Of a stretch of DNA of 64,000 nt, positions 45,031-53,471 are shown in pieces (position 1 is the first letter of the stretch; every line of letters begins with the position of its first letter). The stretch is from Cyanobium usitatum str. Tous (GTDB lineage: Bacteria; Cyanobacteriota; Cyanobacteriia; PCC-6307; Cyanobiaceae), in contig NZ_OY986431.1 of NCBI RefSeq assembly GCF_963920485.1, forward strand, positions 558,001 to 622,000, written 5' to 3'. The translations under genes and the position numbers were made by a program. The notes under the pieces are model-generated. The model searched no databases. It was not told the origin of the DNA and saw nothing but the letters and a program-made list of their open reading frames with translations.

Positions 45031-46082
45031 CAGCAACAGCTGGCGTTGTCCGGGGCTTCACCGGCGCTCACGCCCGTGAAGGGCAGGCTGCTGCCGCAGC
45101 CGGGGAAAAGGCCGTAGTGGCGGCTGAAGTCGCCGATGAACGTGAAATGGGGCGCCAACCGGGTGGCCTGCAGCATCCGGAACGTGTTGCCGCACACCGG
45201 AAACACCCGGCCGGTTTCGATGGCGTGGTGGCCATCGAGGTCGAAGCGGTGGGGGTGGTGGGGGATCGTGCCGCGGTAGATCACGGCCTGGCCATGGTCT
45301 TCGCAGGCATCTTCCAGTTCGGCGATCTGGAACAGGCGGTAGGTGGCGGAATAGAAGCGGGCCTCGCCCACCAGGGGCGCCAGGGCTGGTTCGGTGATCC
45401 TGAGCTCGCGGTCGCTCACCAGCCGTGGGTCGGGGAAGCCGGCGCCCTTGGCGAGGCGCAGAAAGTCGTTCCAGTAGAGCGCTCCGCCCAGGCACTCGCC
45501 GTAGAGCACCGGATCGCGCCGCACCGCGTCCGGCAGGCGCCGATCCACGTACACATCCGAGAAGTACAGCTCCCCGCCGGGCTTGAGCAGCCGTTTCACC
45601 CCCCGCAGCACCGCCGCCTTGTCGGTGGAGAGGTTGAGCACGCAATTGCTCACGATCACGTCGAAGCTGCCCGGCTCCAGGGGCAGCGCCTCGAGCGCTT
45701 CGATCGTGCCCTCCAGAAACGACACGTTGGCGTAGCCGAACTGTTCGGCATGGAAGGCCAGGTGCTCGCGGGCCACGGCCAGCTGCTCCGCCGTCATGTC
45801 GACGCCCACCACCGAACCGCTGGGCCCTACCAGCTGGGCCAGGGCGTAGACGTCCCGGCCCGTGCCGCAGCCCAGATCGAGGATGCGGCAGCCCTCCAGC
45901 AGGGGCGGGCACACCAGGCCGCAGCCGTAGTAGCGCGCCAGCACATCGGGGTGGATCCGGGCCAGCAGCGGCCGCAGCCAGTCCGGCACCGCGTCGGCAT
46001 CGCAGCAGGCGCTGGTTTTGAGGTCGGCCGTGCCGGTGAGCTCCTGGCCGTAATAGGCCTGAACGGCGGCTTGGGTGGGCAT
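45030..46082 (-). CDS. arsM: Arsenite S-adenosylmethionine methyltransferase (ArsM-like)
   Basis: A 350-residue class I methyltransferase. SAM-binding motif I is ILDLGCGTGRDVYALAQLVG, with VVGVDMTAEQLAVAREHL after it. Conserved cysteines that in ArsM bind As(III) are present: C54 (YYGCGL), C147 (SNCVLNLS) and C197 (YGECLGG), plus the N-terminal CC at 26-27 and a C-terminal CC pair. The role is stepwise methylation of arsenite. It forms an operon with the AraC regulator (1-nt overlap). No arsR, arsB or arsC is visible nearby. Confidence 0.88.
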   Translation of the reverse strand: MPTQAAVQAYYGQELTGTADLKTSACCDADAVPDWLRPLLARIHPDVLARYYGCGLVCPPLLEGCRILDLGCGTGRDVYALAQLVGPSGSVVGVDMTAEQLAVAREHLAFHAEQFGYANVSFLEGTIEALEALPLEPGSFDVIVSNCVLNLSTDKAAVLRGVKRLLKPGGELYFSDVYVDRRLPDAVRRDPVLYGECLGGALYWNDFLRLAKGAGFPDPRLVSDRELRITEPALAPLVGEARFYSATYRLFQIAELEDACEDHGQAVIYRGTIPHHPHRFDLDGHHAIETGRVFPVCGNTFRMLQATRLAPHFTFIGDFSRHYGLFPGCGSSLPFTGVSAGEAPDNASCC

Positions 46083-46109
46083 GGCGGCGCGCGGCCTGGC
46101 GAGATGGGT

Positions 46110-47018
46110 TCAGTTTGCCTCTCTCAGATGCTCGGCCAGGGCGGCCACCAGCCGTTGGCGGGCTTGGCGGGAGGCCCAGCCGATGTGGGGCGTCAGGATC
46201 AGGTTTGGCACCTTTTTAAGGGACTCCAACTCTGCGCCTGGGGGCTCCTTTTCAAGTACGTCGAGGGCGGCTCCGGCCAATGCCCCTCGCTTGAGAGCAT
46301 CCAATAGGGCCGGCAGCTCGATCAGGCCGCCCCGGCCCAGATTCACCAGCACGGCCGCCGGCTTCAACCAGCTCAGCCGCTCGGCGTTGATCAGGCCCCG
46401 GGTTGCCGGGGTGAGCGGCGCATGCAGGCTCAGCACATCTGCCTGGCGTAGGGCGGCTTCGAGTTCGCCGGCACTGCTGCGGCTGGTGATCAGGCGCACC
46501 TCCATCCCAAAGGCTTCCGCCACGGCCGCCACGCCTCGGCCGATGGTGCCGGCTCCCAGCACGGTGAGGGTGCGGCCGGCTAGTTCATTAAATTCCGGCT
46601 CCACCAGGGAAAAAACTTGGCTGCGTTGCCAGTCGCCCTGCAGCACCTGGCGCCGCCGGGTTTGCAGATCGCAGACCAGCTCGAGGATCAACGCCCAGGT
46701 CACCTGCACCACCGAGGCGGTGCTGTAGCGACCGGCATTGCGCACGGCGATGCCGAGCTCGCTGCAGGCCTGGCCATCGATCTGGTCGGTGCCGGTGCTA
46801 GCTGCGCAGATCAGCCGCAGCTGGGGCAGTTGCCGCAGCAGCTCCCCATCCAGCTGGATCTTGTTGGTGATTGCGATCGCGGCCCCCTGCAGCCGCTCCA
46901 GGCGGAGCTCCGGCGGGGTGCTTGGCCAGCAGATCAGCTCGGCATGACGCTCCAGGGGGGCCAGGTCTACCGGGCCCAGGCTGAGGGCATCGAGGAAGAC
47001 GGCTCGGGGTTTGCTCAT
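46110..47018 (-). CDS. D-2-hydroxyacid dehydrogenase family protein
   Basis: A 302-residue NAD(P)-dependent dehydrogenase. The catalytic-domain part has ICAASTGTDQIDGQACSELGIAVRNAG, the Rossmann motif is LTVLGAGTIGRGVAAVAEAFG, and the active-site residues lie in LVNLGRGGLIELPALLDAL (Arg), DVLEKEPP (Glu) and NLILTPHIGWAS (His). Substrates in this family include glycerate, phosphoglycerate and hydroxypyruvate; none can be chosen here. It is divergent from the Fur-family gene, with the tandem repeat between. Confidence 0.88.
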   Translation of the reverse strand: MSKPRAVFLDALSLGPVDLAPLERHAELICWPSTPPELRLERLQGAAIAITNKIQLDGELLRQLPQLRLICAASTGTDQIDGQACSELGIAVRNAGRYSTASVVQVTWALILELVCDLQTRRRQVLQGDWQRSQVFSLVEPEFNELAGRTLTVLGAGTIGRGVAAVAEAFGMEVRLITSRSSAGELEAALRQADVLSLHAPLTPATRGLINAERLSWLKPAAVLVNLGRGGLIELPALLDALKRGALAGAALDVLEKEPPGAELESLKKVPNLILTPHIGWASRQARQRLVAALAEHLREAN

Positions 47019-47026
47019 GGCACCTC

Positions 47027-47063
47027 TTCGCAACTGCATCTATTATTCGCAACTGCATCTATT
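47027..47063. promoter_or_regulatory. Tandem 18-bp repeat in the shared promoter of the Fur-family gene and the dehydrogenase
   Basis: TTCGCAACTGCATCTATT occurs twice, at 47027-47044 and 47046-47063, separated by one base (19-bp period). It lies between the dehydrogenase ATG (47018) and the Fur-family GTG (47087), so a bound repressor could control both. The TTCGCA part recalls the TTGCGA-type palindrome at 55110. A Fur-family operator is an inference. Confidence 0.55.
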
Positions 47064-47086
47064 GTTGAGAAGCCTGGGAACACGCT

Positions 47087-47575
47087 GTGACCGCCCGACT
47101 CAGCCCTGGAGCCCAGCCCCCGCCCGCAACCCTTCCCGCTGGTGGAGATGGCCTGCGCTCCAGCCTGCACGATCGCGGCCAGAGGCTGACGCCCCAGCGC
47201 CAGCGGGTGCTGGCCCTGTTTGAGCGCATTGGTGAAGGCAGCCACCTGGGCGCTGAAGAGGTGCACCAGCGCCTGCTGCGCAGCGAGGAGCGGGTGTCGC
47301 TCGCCACCGTGTATCGCACCCTGCGGCTGTTGAGCTCCATGGGGCTGCTGCAGGAGCTGGAGCTACCCGAGGGTGGTCGCCGCTTTGAGCTGGCAAGTGA
47401 TGCCCACCGCGACCATCACCATTTGGTGTGTGTGCGCTGCGGCCGCACTGAGGAATTTGAAAATTCTGCTGTGCTCCAGGCTGGCGAGCGGGCCGCTGCT
47501 GGTTATGGCTTTCGCTTGCTTGAGTGCGTGCTCAACGTGCGAGCCCTCTGCCCCAGCTGTGCGGCGGCTGAGTAG
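47087..47575 (+). CDS. Fur-family metalloregulator
   Basis: A 162-residue ferric-uptake-regulator family protein starting at GTG. The winged helix has RGQRLTPQRQRVLALFERI, GAEEVHQRLLRSEERVSLATVYRTLRLLSSMGLL; the sensor domain has HRDHHHLVCVRCGRTEEFEN with a CxxC and a second CPSC at the C-terminus (structural zinc). Iron (Fur), zinc (Zur) and peroxide (PerR) subtypes cannot be told apart with confidence; the HHHLVC segment is closest to Fur. A tandem repeat lies in its promoter. Confidence 0.88.
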   Translation: MTARLSPGAQPPPATLPAGGDGLRSSLHDRGQRLTPQRQRVLALFERIGEGSHLGAEEVHQRLLRSEERVSLATVYRTLRLLSSMGLLQELELPEGGRRFELASDAHRDHHHLVCVRCGRTEEFENSAVLQAGERAAAGYGFRLLECVLNVRALCPSCAAAE

Positions 47576-47703
47576 TTCCCAAAAACATCGCAAGGCAACC
47601 CCTAAACGCAGCCTTTTGCAAAAGCGTCAGTGCAGCTGACGGCATCGGCAGTGCTCCTTAGCTTTTGGAAAGCGAATTCACCCATGCTTGCCAGCTGCCT
47701 TCG

Positions 47704-48099
47704 ATGCCTAGCTCCGAACCCAGCTTGTTAGTTGTTTTTGACCAGGGACTGGCCACCCTGGCCATGGCCCTGCGCAGCGTGCTTGAGGCCTTCTCGCTCG
47801 CCACGGTGCTGCTCGGTTTGTTGATTACCCTGCGAAAAGCCTGGCAGGGCTGGCGTGCCCGGCGGCGCGGCCCCAGTGGTTTTCAGGCGGTGAGGCTCAC
47901 CTTCGGCAGCTGGTTGGCGATGGCCCTGGAGTTTCAGCTTGGGGCAGACATCGTTGCCACCTCCACTTCCCCTACCGGTGCCCATCTGGTGCAATTGGGC
48001 GTGGTGGCCGTGATCCGCACCTTGCTCAATGTGTTTTTGGCCCGTGATTTGGAGGCTGAAGCATCCCATCGATCCCCGAGCCCGGAGGGGCGCCCATGA
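47704..48099 (+). CDS. DUF1622 family membrane protein
   Basis: A 131-residue protein with about three membrane helices. LVVFDQGLATLAMALRSVLEAFSLATVLLGLLITL and VRLTFGSWLAMALEFQLGADIVATSTSPT follow the DUF1622 pattern, including the FGxWLAxxLEFxLxADI motif. The ATG at 47704 is used. It overlaps the DUF202 gene by 4 nt. Function is unknown; pairing of two small membrane proteins suggests one complex. Confidence 0.82.
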   Translation: MPSSEPSLLVVFDQGLATLAMALRSVLEAFSLATVLLGLLITLRKAWQGWRARRRGPSGFQAVRLTFGSWLAMALEFQLGADIVATSTSPTGAHLVQLGVVAVIRTLLNVFLARDLEAEASHRSPSPEGRP

Positions 48100-48476
48100 A
48101 TCTCACCAACGAACTGGCCAAGCAGCGCAACCGGGATGCGGCCGAACGCACCCTGATGGCCTGGATCCGCACCTGTCTCTCCTTGATTAGTTTTGGCTTC
48201 GGCTTAGACAAGATCGTTGAAGCAATTGATCGCAGCGGCGGCGGCCAAGGTGCCCAAGTCGAGTGGGGGGTGCAGTTGGTGGCTGCGGCCTTCACCATCA
48301 CGGGGATTCTCGCCATGGCGGGAGCCACGGTCCAATACCGCCGCGAGCTGCGCCGTCTCCAACTAGACGACTACATCTACCGAGATAAGCCCCACATAGC
48401 TGCTGCTACAGCTGTGATGCTCACTTTGATCGGCGTGCTGGCACTGGGGCTGATTGCTGCCCGCGCCGGCAGCTAG
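48096..48476 (+). CDS. DUF202 (YidH-like) membrane protein
   Basis: A 126-residue protein with three helices. The N-terminal ELAKQRNRDAAERTLMAWIRTCLSLISFGFGLDKI is the DUF202 signature (ERTxLAWxRTxLSL). The tail carries LTLIGVLALGLIAARAGS. It is coupled to the DUF1622 gene by ATGA overlap. No experimentally known role is assigned here. Confidence 0.85.
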   Translation: MNLTNELAKQRNRDAAERTLMAWIRTCLSLISFGFGLDKIVEAIDRSGGGQGAQVEWGVQLVAAAFTITGILAMAGATVQYRRELRRLQLDDYIYRDKPHIAAATAVMLTLIGVLALGLIAARAGS

Positions 48477-48526
48477 GCCCCTGCCACCTGGCTCTTTTTT
48501 GATCTGCTGTTCAGCGTCTTGCTCCG

Positions 48527-49387
48527 ATGGATCAATCCCCGCCCCTGCTGGTTTCTGCAACCCTGTTCGCGATCATGTTTGCCCTGGGGGTGGGCTTGCC
48601 CCTCGATGGCTTAAGTCGCTGGCAGCAGCACCGGGGGCTGCTGTTGCGTGGTCTCATCGGCACCTGCCTGCTCGTGCCAGTGGCAGCCGCGCTGTTGCTG
48701 TTGTTGCCATCAACCATGGCCCTCTCCCAGCCGGCTCGATTTTCCATCGCCCTGATGGCTGTTTGCCCCAGTGCCCCCCTGCTGATGCGCAAGGCGGGCA
48801 AGCAGGGGGGAGATCGCATCCTGGCCGCCCTACTCCAGGTGGCCGCAGCCCTGGCGGCGATCATCACCATTCCCCTGCTGGCGAGCGGCTTCACCCGTAT
48901 CTTTGGAGTCGAGGGCTGGCAGGTTCAGTCGCACCACGTAGCTGCGCAGGTGGCTCTGGTTCAGCTGCTGCCCCTGTTGTTGGGTTTGTCATTGAGGCGC
49001 TTAGCGCCCAAGTGGGCAAGCCGAATGGAGAATCCTCTCGATCGCCTCGCTAATGGGTTGCTGCTGCTGCTCGTATTGGCGGTGCTGTGGAAAACGGCGC
49101 CGCTTTTGGTTGCCTATGTAGGCGCAAATTTGATAGCCCTGCCGGTGATGGCGGCTCTGGTGTTGATCAGCCTGGCTTTGGGATATGGCATGACAAACCG
49201 GGATCCCTGCCTGGGGGTCACCTTGGCATTAGTAACATCAATGCGAAACCCAGGCCTTGCCTTGTTGCTGGCCGGCATTTATGCCCCGGAAGTGCCAGCC
49301 GTCAAACTTGGCATTCTGGTGTATCTATTGATGACTGTGCTGCTATCGATTCCATTTTTGAGGTGGCAGCGGCGTCTTCAGGGCTGA
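48527..49387 (+). CDS. Bile-acid:sodium symporter (SBF/BASS) family transporter
   Basis: A 286-residue membrane protein with about nine helices. FAIMFALGVGLPLDGLSRWQQH, ALMAVCPSAPLLMRKAGKQGGDR and SMRNPGLALLLAGIYAPE match the SBF/BASS fold, whose members import bile acids, pyruvate, 2-oxoacids or export metalloids. The nearby arsM makes arsenite export imaginable, but the sequence is not of clear Acr3 type. It begins 50 nt after the DUF202 gene. Confidence 0.78.
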   Translation: MDQSPPLLVSATLFAIMFALGVGLPLDGLSRWQQHRGLLLRGLIGTCLLVPVAAALLLLLPSTMALSQPARFSIALMAVCPSAPLLMRKAGKQGGDRILAALLQVAAALAAIITIPLLASGFTRIFGVEGWQVQSHHVAAQVALVQLLPLLLGLSLRRLAPKWASRMENPLDRLANGLLLLLVLAVLWKTAPLLVAYVGANLIALPVMAALVLISLALGYGMTNRDPCLGVTLALVTSMRNPGLALLLAGIYAPEVPAVKLGILVYLLMTVLLSIPFLRWQRRLQG

Positions 49388-49436
49388 AATATGTTGGATG
49401 CAATTGAGCTGGAAGATTCGCTCCTAGCATTCATTC

Positions 49437-49471
49437 TTTGCATTTGCGCCAATATTTGCATTTGCGCAAAT
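49437..49471. promoter_or_regulatory. Tandem repeat with 12-bp palindrome upstream of the sulfatase operon
   Basis: TTTGCATTTGCGC occurs at 49437-49449 and 49455-49467 (18-bp period). The second copy contributes to a perfect palindrome ATTTGCGCAAAT at 49460-49471. It lies ~105 bp before the sulfatase ATG in a 188-bp gap, which is right for an operator. The binding protein is unknown. Confidence 0.5.
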
Positions 49472-49575
49472 AAATTCTGGCCTTAATATTTGGGTGTGAA
49501 GAAGTGCATAGCTTCCTTGCGATGTGCTGTCAGCATTCCATCCTTTGAGCAGGCGTATTCGTCTCTTTCCTTCCC

Positions 49576-51078
49576 ATGCCAAACGGAAAACCCAACGTTC
49601 TCATCCTCTGGGGTGACGACATCGGCCAAAGCAATCTGAGTTGCTACAGCGATGGCTTGATGGGCTATCAGACCCCCAACATTGACCGCGTAGCCAAGGA
49701 GGGTGGTCGCTTCATCCATTACTACGCCGAACAGAGCTGCACCGCTGGTCGTGCGGCGTTCATCTCCGGCCAGAGCGTCTTCCGCACCGGTCTTAGCAAG
49801 GTGGGGCTGCCTGGCGCCGAAGCTGGCTTTAAAGCGGAAGATCCCACCATTGCTGAACTGCTCAAGCCCCAGGGTTATCGCACCGGCCAGTTTGGCAAAA
49901 ACCACTTCGGCGATCGCGATGAGCATCTGCCGACCATGCACGGTTTTGACGAGTTTTTTGGCAACCTCTATCACCTCAACGCCGAGGAGGAGCCGGAGCT
50001 GCGCGACTATCCCACGCCTGAAGATTTCCCGAACTTCAAGGAGCGCTTCGGTCCCCGCGGTGTGTTGCATTGCTGGGCAAATGGTGACGGCAGCCAACGG
50101 ATTGAAAACACCGGCCCCCTAACCCGTAAGCGGATGGAGACGGCCGATGATGAATTCATGGCTGAGGCAAAGCGTTTCATTAGCGATGCCGTTGCATCTG
50201 GTGAACCCTTCTTCGTCTGGTTCAACACCACCCACATGCACTTCCGCACCTATGCGCGTCCCCAGGATGTGGGCCGCAGCGGTCGCTGGCAGTCGGAGTA
50301 TCACGACGTGATGATCTATCACGACGAGTGCATTGGTGAAATGCTCAACCTGCTCGACGAGTTGGGTGTCACCGATGACACCATCGTGATGTATGGCACC
50401 GACAACGGTCCCCACATGAACAGCTGGCCTGATGCCGGCATGACACCCTTCCGCAGCGAGAAGAACACCAATTGGGAAGGGGCTTATCGGGTGCCGGCCC
50501 TAGTGCGCTGGCCGGGGCATATCGCTCCTGGCACCATCTTCTCGGGTATCTGTAGCCACCTCGACTGGCTGCCCACCATCCTGGCGGCGGCCGGTGAGCC
50601 TGAGATCAAGGAGAAGCTCAAGGCGGGCTATCAGGTGGGCAATAAGACCTTCAAGGTGCACCTTGATGGTTACAACATGCTCGATTATTGGACTGGCCAG
50701 GCTGATAAGAGTCCCCGGGTTGAGTTCTTCTACTTCTCCGACGACGGTGACTTTACCGGCCTGCGTTACGACAACTGGAAGTTTGTGTTCATGGAGCAGC
50801 GCTCCCAGGGCACCTGCCAGATCTGGGCCGAACCGTTTACGGCTTTGCGGGTACCCAAGATCTTCAACCTGCTCACCGACCCCTATGAGCGCGCTGATGT
50901 GACCTCAAACACCTATTGGGACTGGATGTTTGATCACATTTTCCTGCTGGTACCAGCCCAGACCTACGTGGCCCAGTTCCTCGCTACCTTCGCCGAATAC
51001 CCACCCCGCCAAAAGGCTGCCAGCTTCTCGCTGCAGCAGGTGATGGAGAAGATGGTGAACACTGTCGGCGGCCCCTGA
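49576..51078 (+). CDS. Arylsulfatase (cysteine-type, FGly-dependent)
   Basis: A 500-residue type I sulfatase that hydrolyses sulfate esters. The modification motif is C55-T-A-G-R (SCTAGRAAFISGQ), where Cys becomes formylglycine. Metal-binding Asp residues lie at LWGDDIG (14-15) and MYGTDNGPH. No signal peptide is present (MPNGKPNVLILWGDD), so the enzyme is probably cytoplasmic, which suits modification by the adjacent FGE. The natural substrate is not known. Confidence 0.92.
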   Translation: MPNGKPNVLILWGDDIGQSNLSCYSDGLMGYQTPNIDRVAKEGGRFIHYYAEQSCTAGRAAFISGQSVFRTGLSKVGLPGAEAGFKAEDPTIAELLKPQGYRTGQFGKNHFGDRDEHLPTMHGFDEFFGNLYHLNAEEEPELRDYPTPEDFPNFKERFGPRGVLHCWANGDGSQRIENTGPLTRKRMETADDEFMAEAKRFISDAVASGEPFFVWFNTTHMHFRTYARPQDVGRSGRWQSEYHDVMIYHDECIGEMLNLLDELGVTDDTIVMYGTDNGPHMNSWPDAGMTPFRSEKNTNWEGAYRVPALVRWPGHIAPGTIFSGICSHLDWLPTILAAAGEPEIKEKLKAGYQVGNKTFKVHLDGYNMLDYWTGQADKSPRVEFFYFSDDGDFTGLRYDNWKFVFMEQRSQGTCQIWAEPFTALRVPKIFNLLTDPYERADVTSNTYWDWMFDHIFLLVPAQTYVAQFLATFAEYPPRQKAASFSLQQVMEKMVNTVGGP

Positions 51079-51088
51079 TCCTGCCGCC

Positions 51089-52060
51089 ATGTCAGCCGGC
51101 ACCGCCCGATCCCCCGGTCGTCCCCCATTCCCCGGAATGGTGTGGATACCGGCGGGCGGCTTCCGGATGGGGTCAGACCACCACTACCCCGAGGAGGCTC
51201 CGGCCCATGAAGTTGAGGTAGAGGGCTTCTGGATCGATCGCACGCCCGTCACTAACGCCCAGTTTCGGAGCTTTGTGAAAGCCACCGGCTACCGCACGCT
51301 GGCGGAGCAGCCAGCAAATCCCGCTCACTATCCCGGCGCCAATCAGGAACGATTGGCGCCTGCATCAATAGTTTTTGTGCCGCCCCCGGGGCCGCTGGGG
51401 CCTGGCAGTCACTACCGCTGGTGGCAATATCTCGCCGGAGCAAATTGGCGTCATCCGGAGGGGCCGGGCAGCTCGATTAAGCGCCGCGAGCAGCATCCGG
51501 TGGTCCATGTCGCTTGGGAGGACGTTTTGGCCTACGCCAGCTGGTGCGGCAAGCAGTTGCCTACGGAGGAGGAATGGGAGCGGGCAGCTTGGGGCGGCCT
51601 GTGCAATGCCGAGTTTGCCTGGGGTGAAGAGCTCTATCCCGGTGGGGTGCCCCTAGCTAATACCTTTCAGGGTGATTTCCCCCACTACAACAGCCGCTTA
51701 GATGGCTACGAGCGCACCTCCCCCGTAGGCGCTTTCCCTGCCAACGGCTATGGGTTGGTCGACATGATTGGCAATGTGTGGGAGTGGACCGCTAGCTGGT
51801 ACGGCCCGCACCAGCAGAGCACGGGAGGCTGTTGCGCCGAAGCTGCTGCCCAAGCCCAAGCGCGAGAAGCAAGCATTGATCGCAACTCGCAGCACGGCGA
51901 GCAACCACGTAAAGCGGTTAAAGGTGGTTCTTATTTATGTGCACCTAGCTATTGCCGCCGCTACCGCCCCGCAGCCCGCATGGCCCAGGGGCTTGATACC
52001 TCCACGGGCCATATGGGTTTTCGCTGTGTGGTGAGGCCCTCAGAGCTGGCGACGCTCTAA
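51089..52060 (+). CDS. Formylglycine-generating enzyme (SUMF1 family)
   Basis: A 323-residue enzyme that oxidises the sulfatase cysteine to formylglycine. PGMVWIPAGGFRMGSDHHYPEEAP opens the fold. The active-site pair is C284 and C289 in KGGSYLCAPSYCRRYRP, matching the essential cysteine pair of known aerobic FGEs. MIGNVWEWTASWYG is also typical. It starts 10 nt after the sulfatase gene, so the two form an operon. Its last 21 nt overlap mscL on the other strand. Confidence 0.93.
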   Translation: MSAGTARSPGRPPFPGMVWIPAGGFRMGSDHHYPEEAPAHEVEVEGFWIDRTPVTNAQFRSFVKATGYRTLAEQPANPAHYPGANQERLAPASIVFVPPPGPLGPGSHYRWWQYLAGANWRHPEGPGSSIKRREQHPVVHVAWEDVLAYASWCGKQLPTEEEWERAAWGGLCNAEFAWGEELYPGGVPLANTFQGDFPHYNSRLDGYERTSPVGAFPANGYGLVDMIGNVWEWTASWYGPHQQSTGGCCAEAAAQAQAREASIDRNSQHGEQPRKAVKGGSYLCAPSYCRRYRPAARMAQGLDTSTGHMGFRCVVRPSELATL

Positions 52061-52420
52061 AGCTTCTGCCAGGCGGGTGGCGGCAGCAGCAAGTTGAGCC
52101 TGGGGATCGGGTGCTGCTGAGATCGGTCGTTCGCCACGCTTCATGGCTTCAATGCCGCGCACGATCAGGAACACCACGAAGGCGATCACGATGAAATTGA
52201 TCAGCGCCACGAGCACAGCTCCTGCTGGCCAAGCGCTGATAGCCGACACATTGGCAGCTTTCAGTGCAGGAGCGAGTAGTGAGGTCATCACAAGGCTGAC
52301 TACCGCATCAACTACCTTGCCAAATGCTCCGCCGATAACCACGGCAATAGCGAGGTCGACGACATTGCCTTTGCCGACAAATGCCTTGAAGTCTGAGAGA
52401 AAAGTGCTGCGACGTTTCAT
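52040..52420 (-). CDS. mscL: Large-conductance mechanosensitive channel
   Basis: A 126-residue MscL that opens under hypo-osmotic shock. FLSDFKAFVGKGNVVDLAIAVVIGGAFGKVVDAVVSLVMTSLLAPAL contains the gating helix and IALAVVIG-type pore constriction. A second helix LVALINFIVIAFVVFLIVRGIEAM and a basic/helical C-terminus complete it. It is convergent with the FGE gene, with a 21-nt 3' overlap. Confidence 0.95.
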   Translation of the reverse strand: MKRRSTFLSDFKAFVGKGNVVDLAIAVVIGGAFGKVVDAVVSLVMTSLLAPALKAANVSAISAWPAGAVLVALINFIVIAFVVFLIVRGIEAMKRGERPISAAPDPQAQLAAAATRLAEALERRQL

Positions 52421-52426
52421 TTTTGG

Positions 52427-53356
52427 TTAGAAGAAGAACTTGAGGCCAATTTCAAAGCCGTTCCGATAGCTGCTGTAGCCACTGTCGGGGGTGTCGCCAG
52501 TATTGTAGTTGATCCCCGAATAGCGCCAGGAAATATTTAGGTCAGTGTTGTTACCGACTGCATAGCCAAGGCCAACTTGGGCGTTTCCGGAAAGATCTTC
52601 TGATCCACTGAGCCCAAAGCCACCGATGTCGGCACGGGCAAATGCCCGTAAGCGAGGAGACATGAAAATCGTAGCCTGGGTTCCCAAAAGAGGTTGAACC
52701 CAGGTGCGTCCAAAAGAACCTTCGCGTTCAAAACTGATCCGACCTCCACTGCCTTGAATCTGGGCTGCCACATCCAATTGGGCATCAATTACCCGTATGC
52801 CGGCGTAGGGGATTAGGCTGAATTGCCCAGGTTTGCCCACCGCAGCTTCTCGATCCCCAAAGCGATAGCGCAGGGCAAGGTCGTAAATCCCCTGAGAGGC
52901 GGTGACTTCAGCACTGCCCGTAAAGATTCCTCGCTCGCCTGTTTTCGATCCGTATTGCCCCAGTTTAACGTAATCCAGATCGACTAAAATACCTAGTCGA
53001 TCCTTTTCGATGCTGCCGCGCAGGGTGGTTGCCCACTTCAGTTTGGAAAGAACTTCACCGAGATTCAGATCGGTGTCGGTACTGAAGTTTCTTGTTCCAT
53101 TTGTGACTGTTGTTGTCCCGGTGCTACGCACTGGAGCAAAGCCATATAACTCAATTGTGCCTGCCCAAGGAGAGACAGCCGCTGACTGGGGTGTGGAGAC
53201 AGTGGGAGTCTCTTCGCTAGGGGGATCACCAGCAGCGGGATCAGACTGCTGCGCGCGCAGTTCACTAGTGAGGCCGCCGCCCAGGCTGAGCCCTAAAAAG
53301 ATTGTAATTGCTCTGGCCTGCTGCCTGGCTTGATTGCCAAGAAGTTGCTTCATCAT
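52427..53356 (-). CDS. Outer-membrane beta-barrel protein
   Basis: A 309-residue exported protein. A signal segment (AITIFLGLSLGGGLTSELRA) precedes an acidic Pro/Thr-rich linker, then alternating polar/aromatic strands to a terminal FEIGLKFFF, the aromatic end of outer-membrane barrels. LYGFAPVRSTGTTTV, WKYSGIN-like and YRFGDREAA segments look like barrel strands. Start at MMKQLLG (53356); an upstream in-frame extension is unlikely. The barrel family cannot be named with confidence; OmpW/omp25-like is a possibility. Confidence 0.7.
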   Translation of the reverse strand: MMKQLLGNQARQQARAITIFLGLSLGGGLTSELRAQQSDPAAGDPPSEETPTVSTPQSAAVSPWAGTIELYGFAPVRSTGTTTVTNGTRNFSTDTDLNLGEVLSKLKWATTLRGSIEKDRLGILVDLDYVKLGQYGSKTGERGIFTGSAEVTASQGIYDLALRYRFGDREAAVGKPGQFSLIPYAGIRVIDAQLDVAAQIQGSGGRISFEREGSFGRTWVQPLLGTQATIFMSPRLRAFARADIGGFGLSGSEDLSGNAQVGLGYAVGNNTDLNISWRYSGINYNTGDTPDSGYSSYRNGFEIGLKFFF

Positions 53357-53471
53357 CTCGGCTAATACATGGAAGAAGGAACGATGGCGTGCATTTTTGC
53401 CATCAATTTTTGCAATCAAAAAAGTTGGATCTGTCGGCCTAGCAGCGACAGATCCATGGGCTGTTAGCCAG

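Noticed and set aside
45117-46307. 396-codon plus-strand frame opposite arsM
   Set aside because: Antisense shadow; the minus strand has complete ArsM motifs and cysteines.
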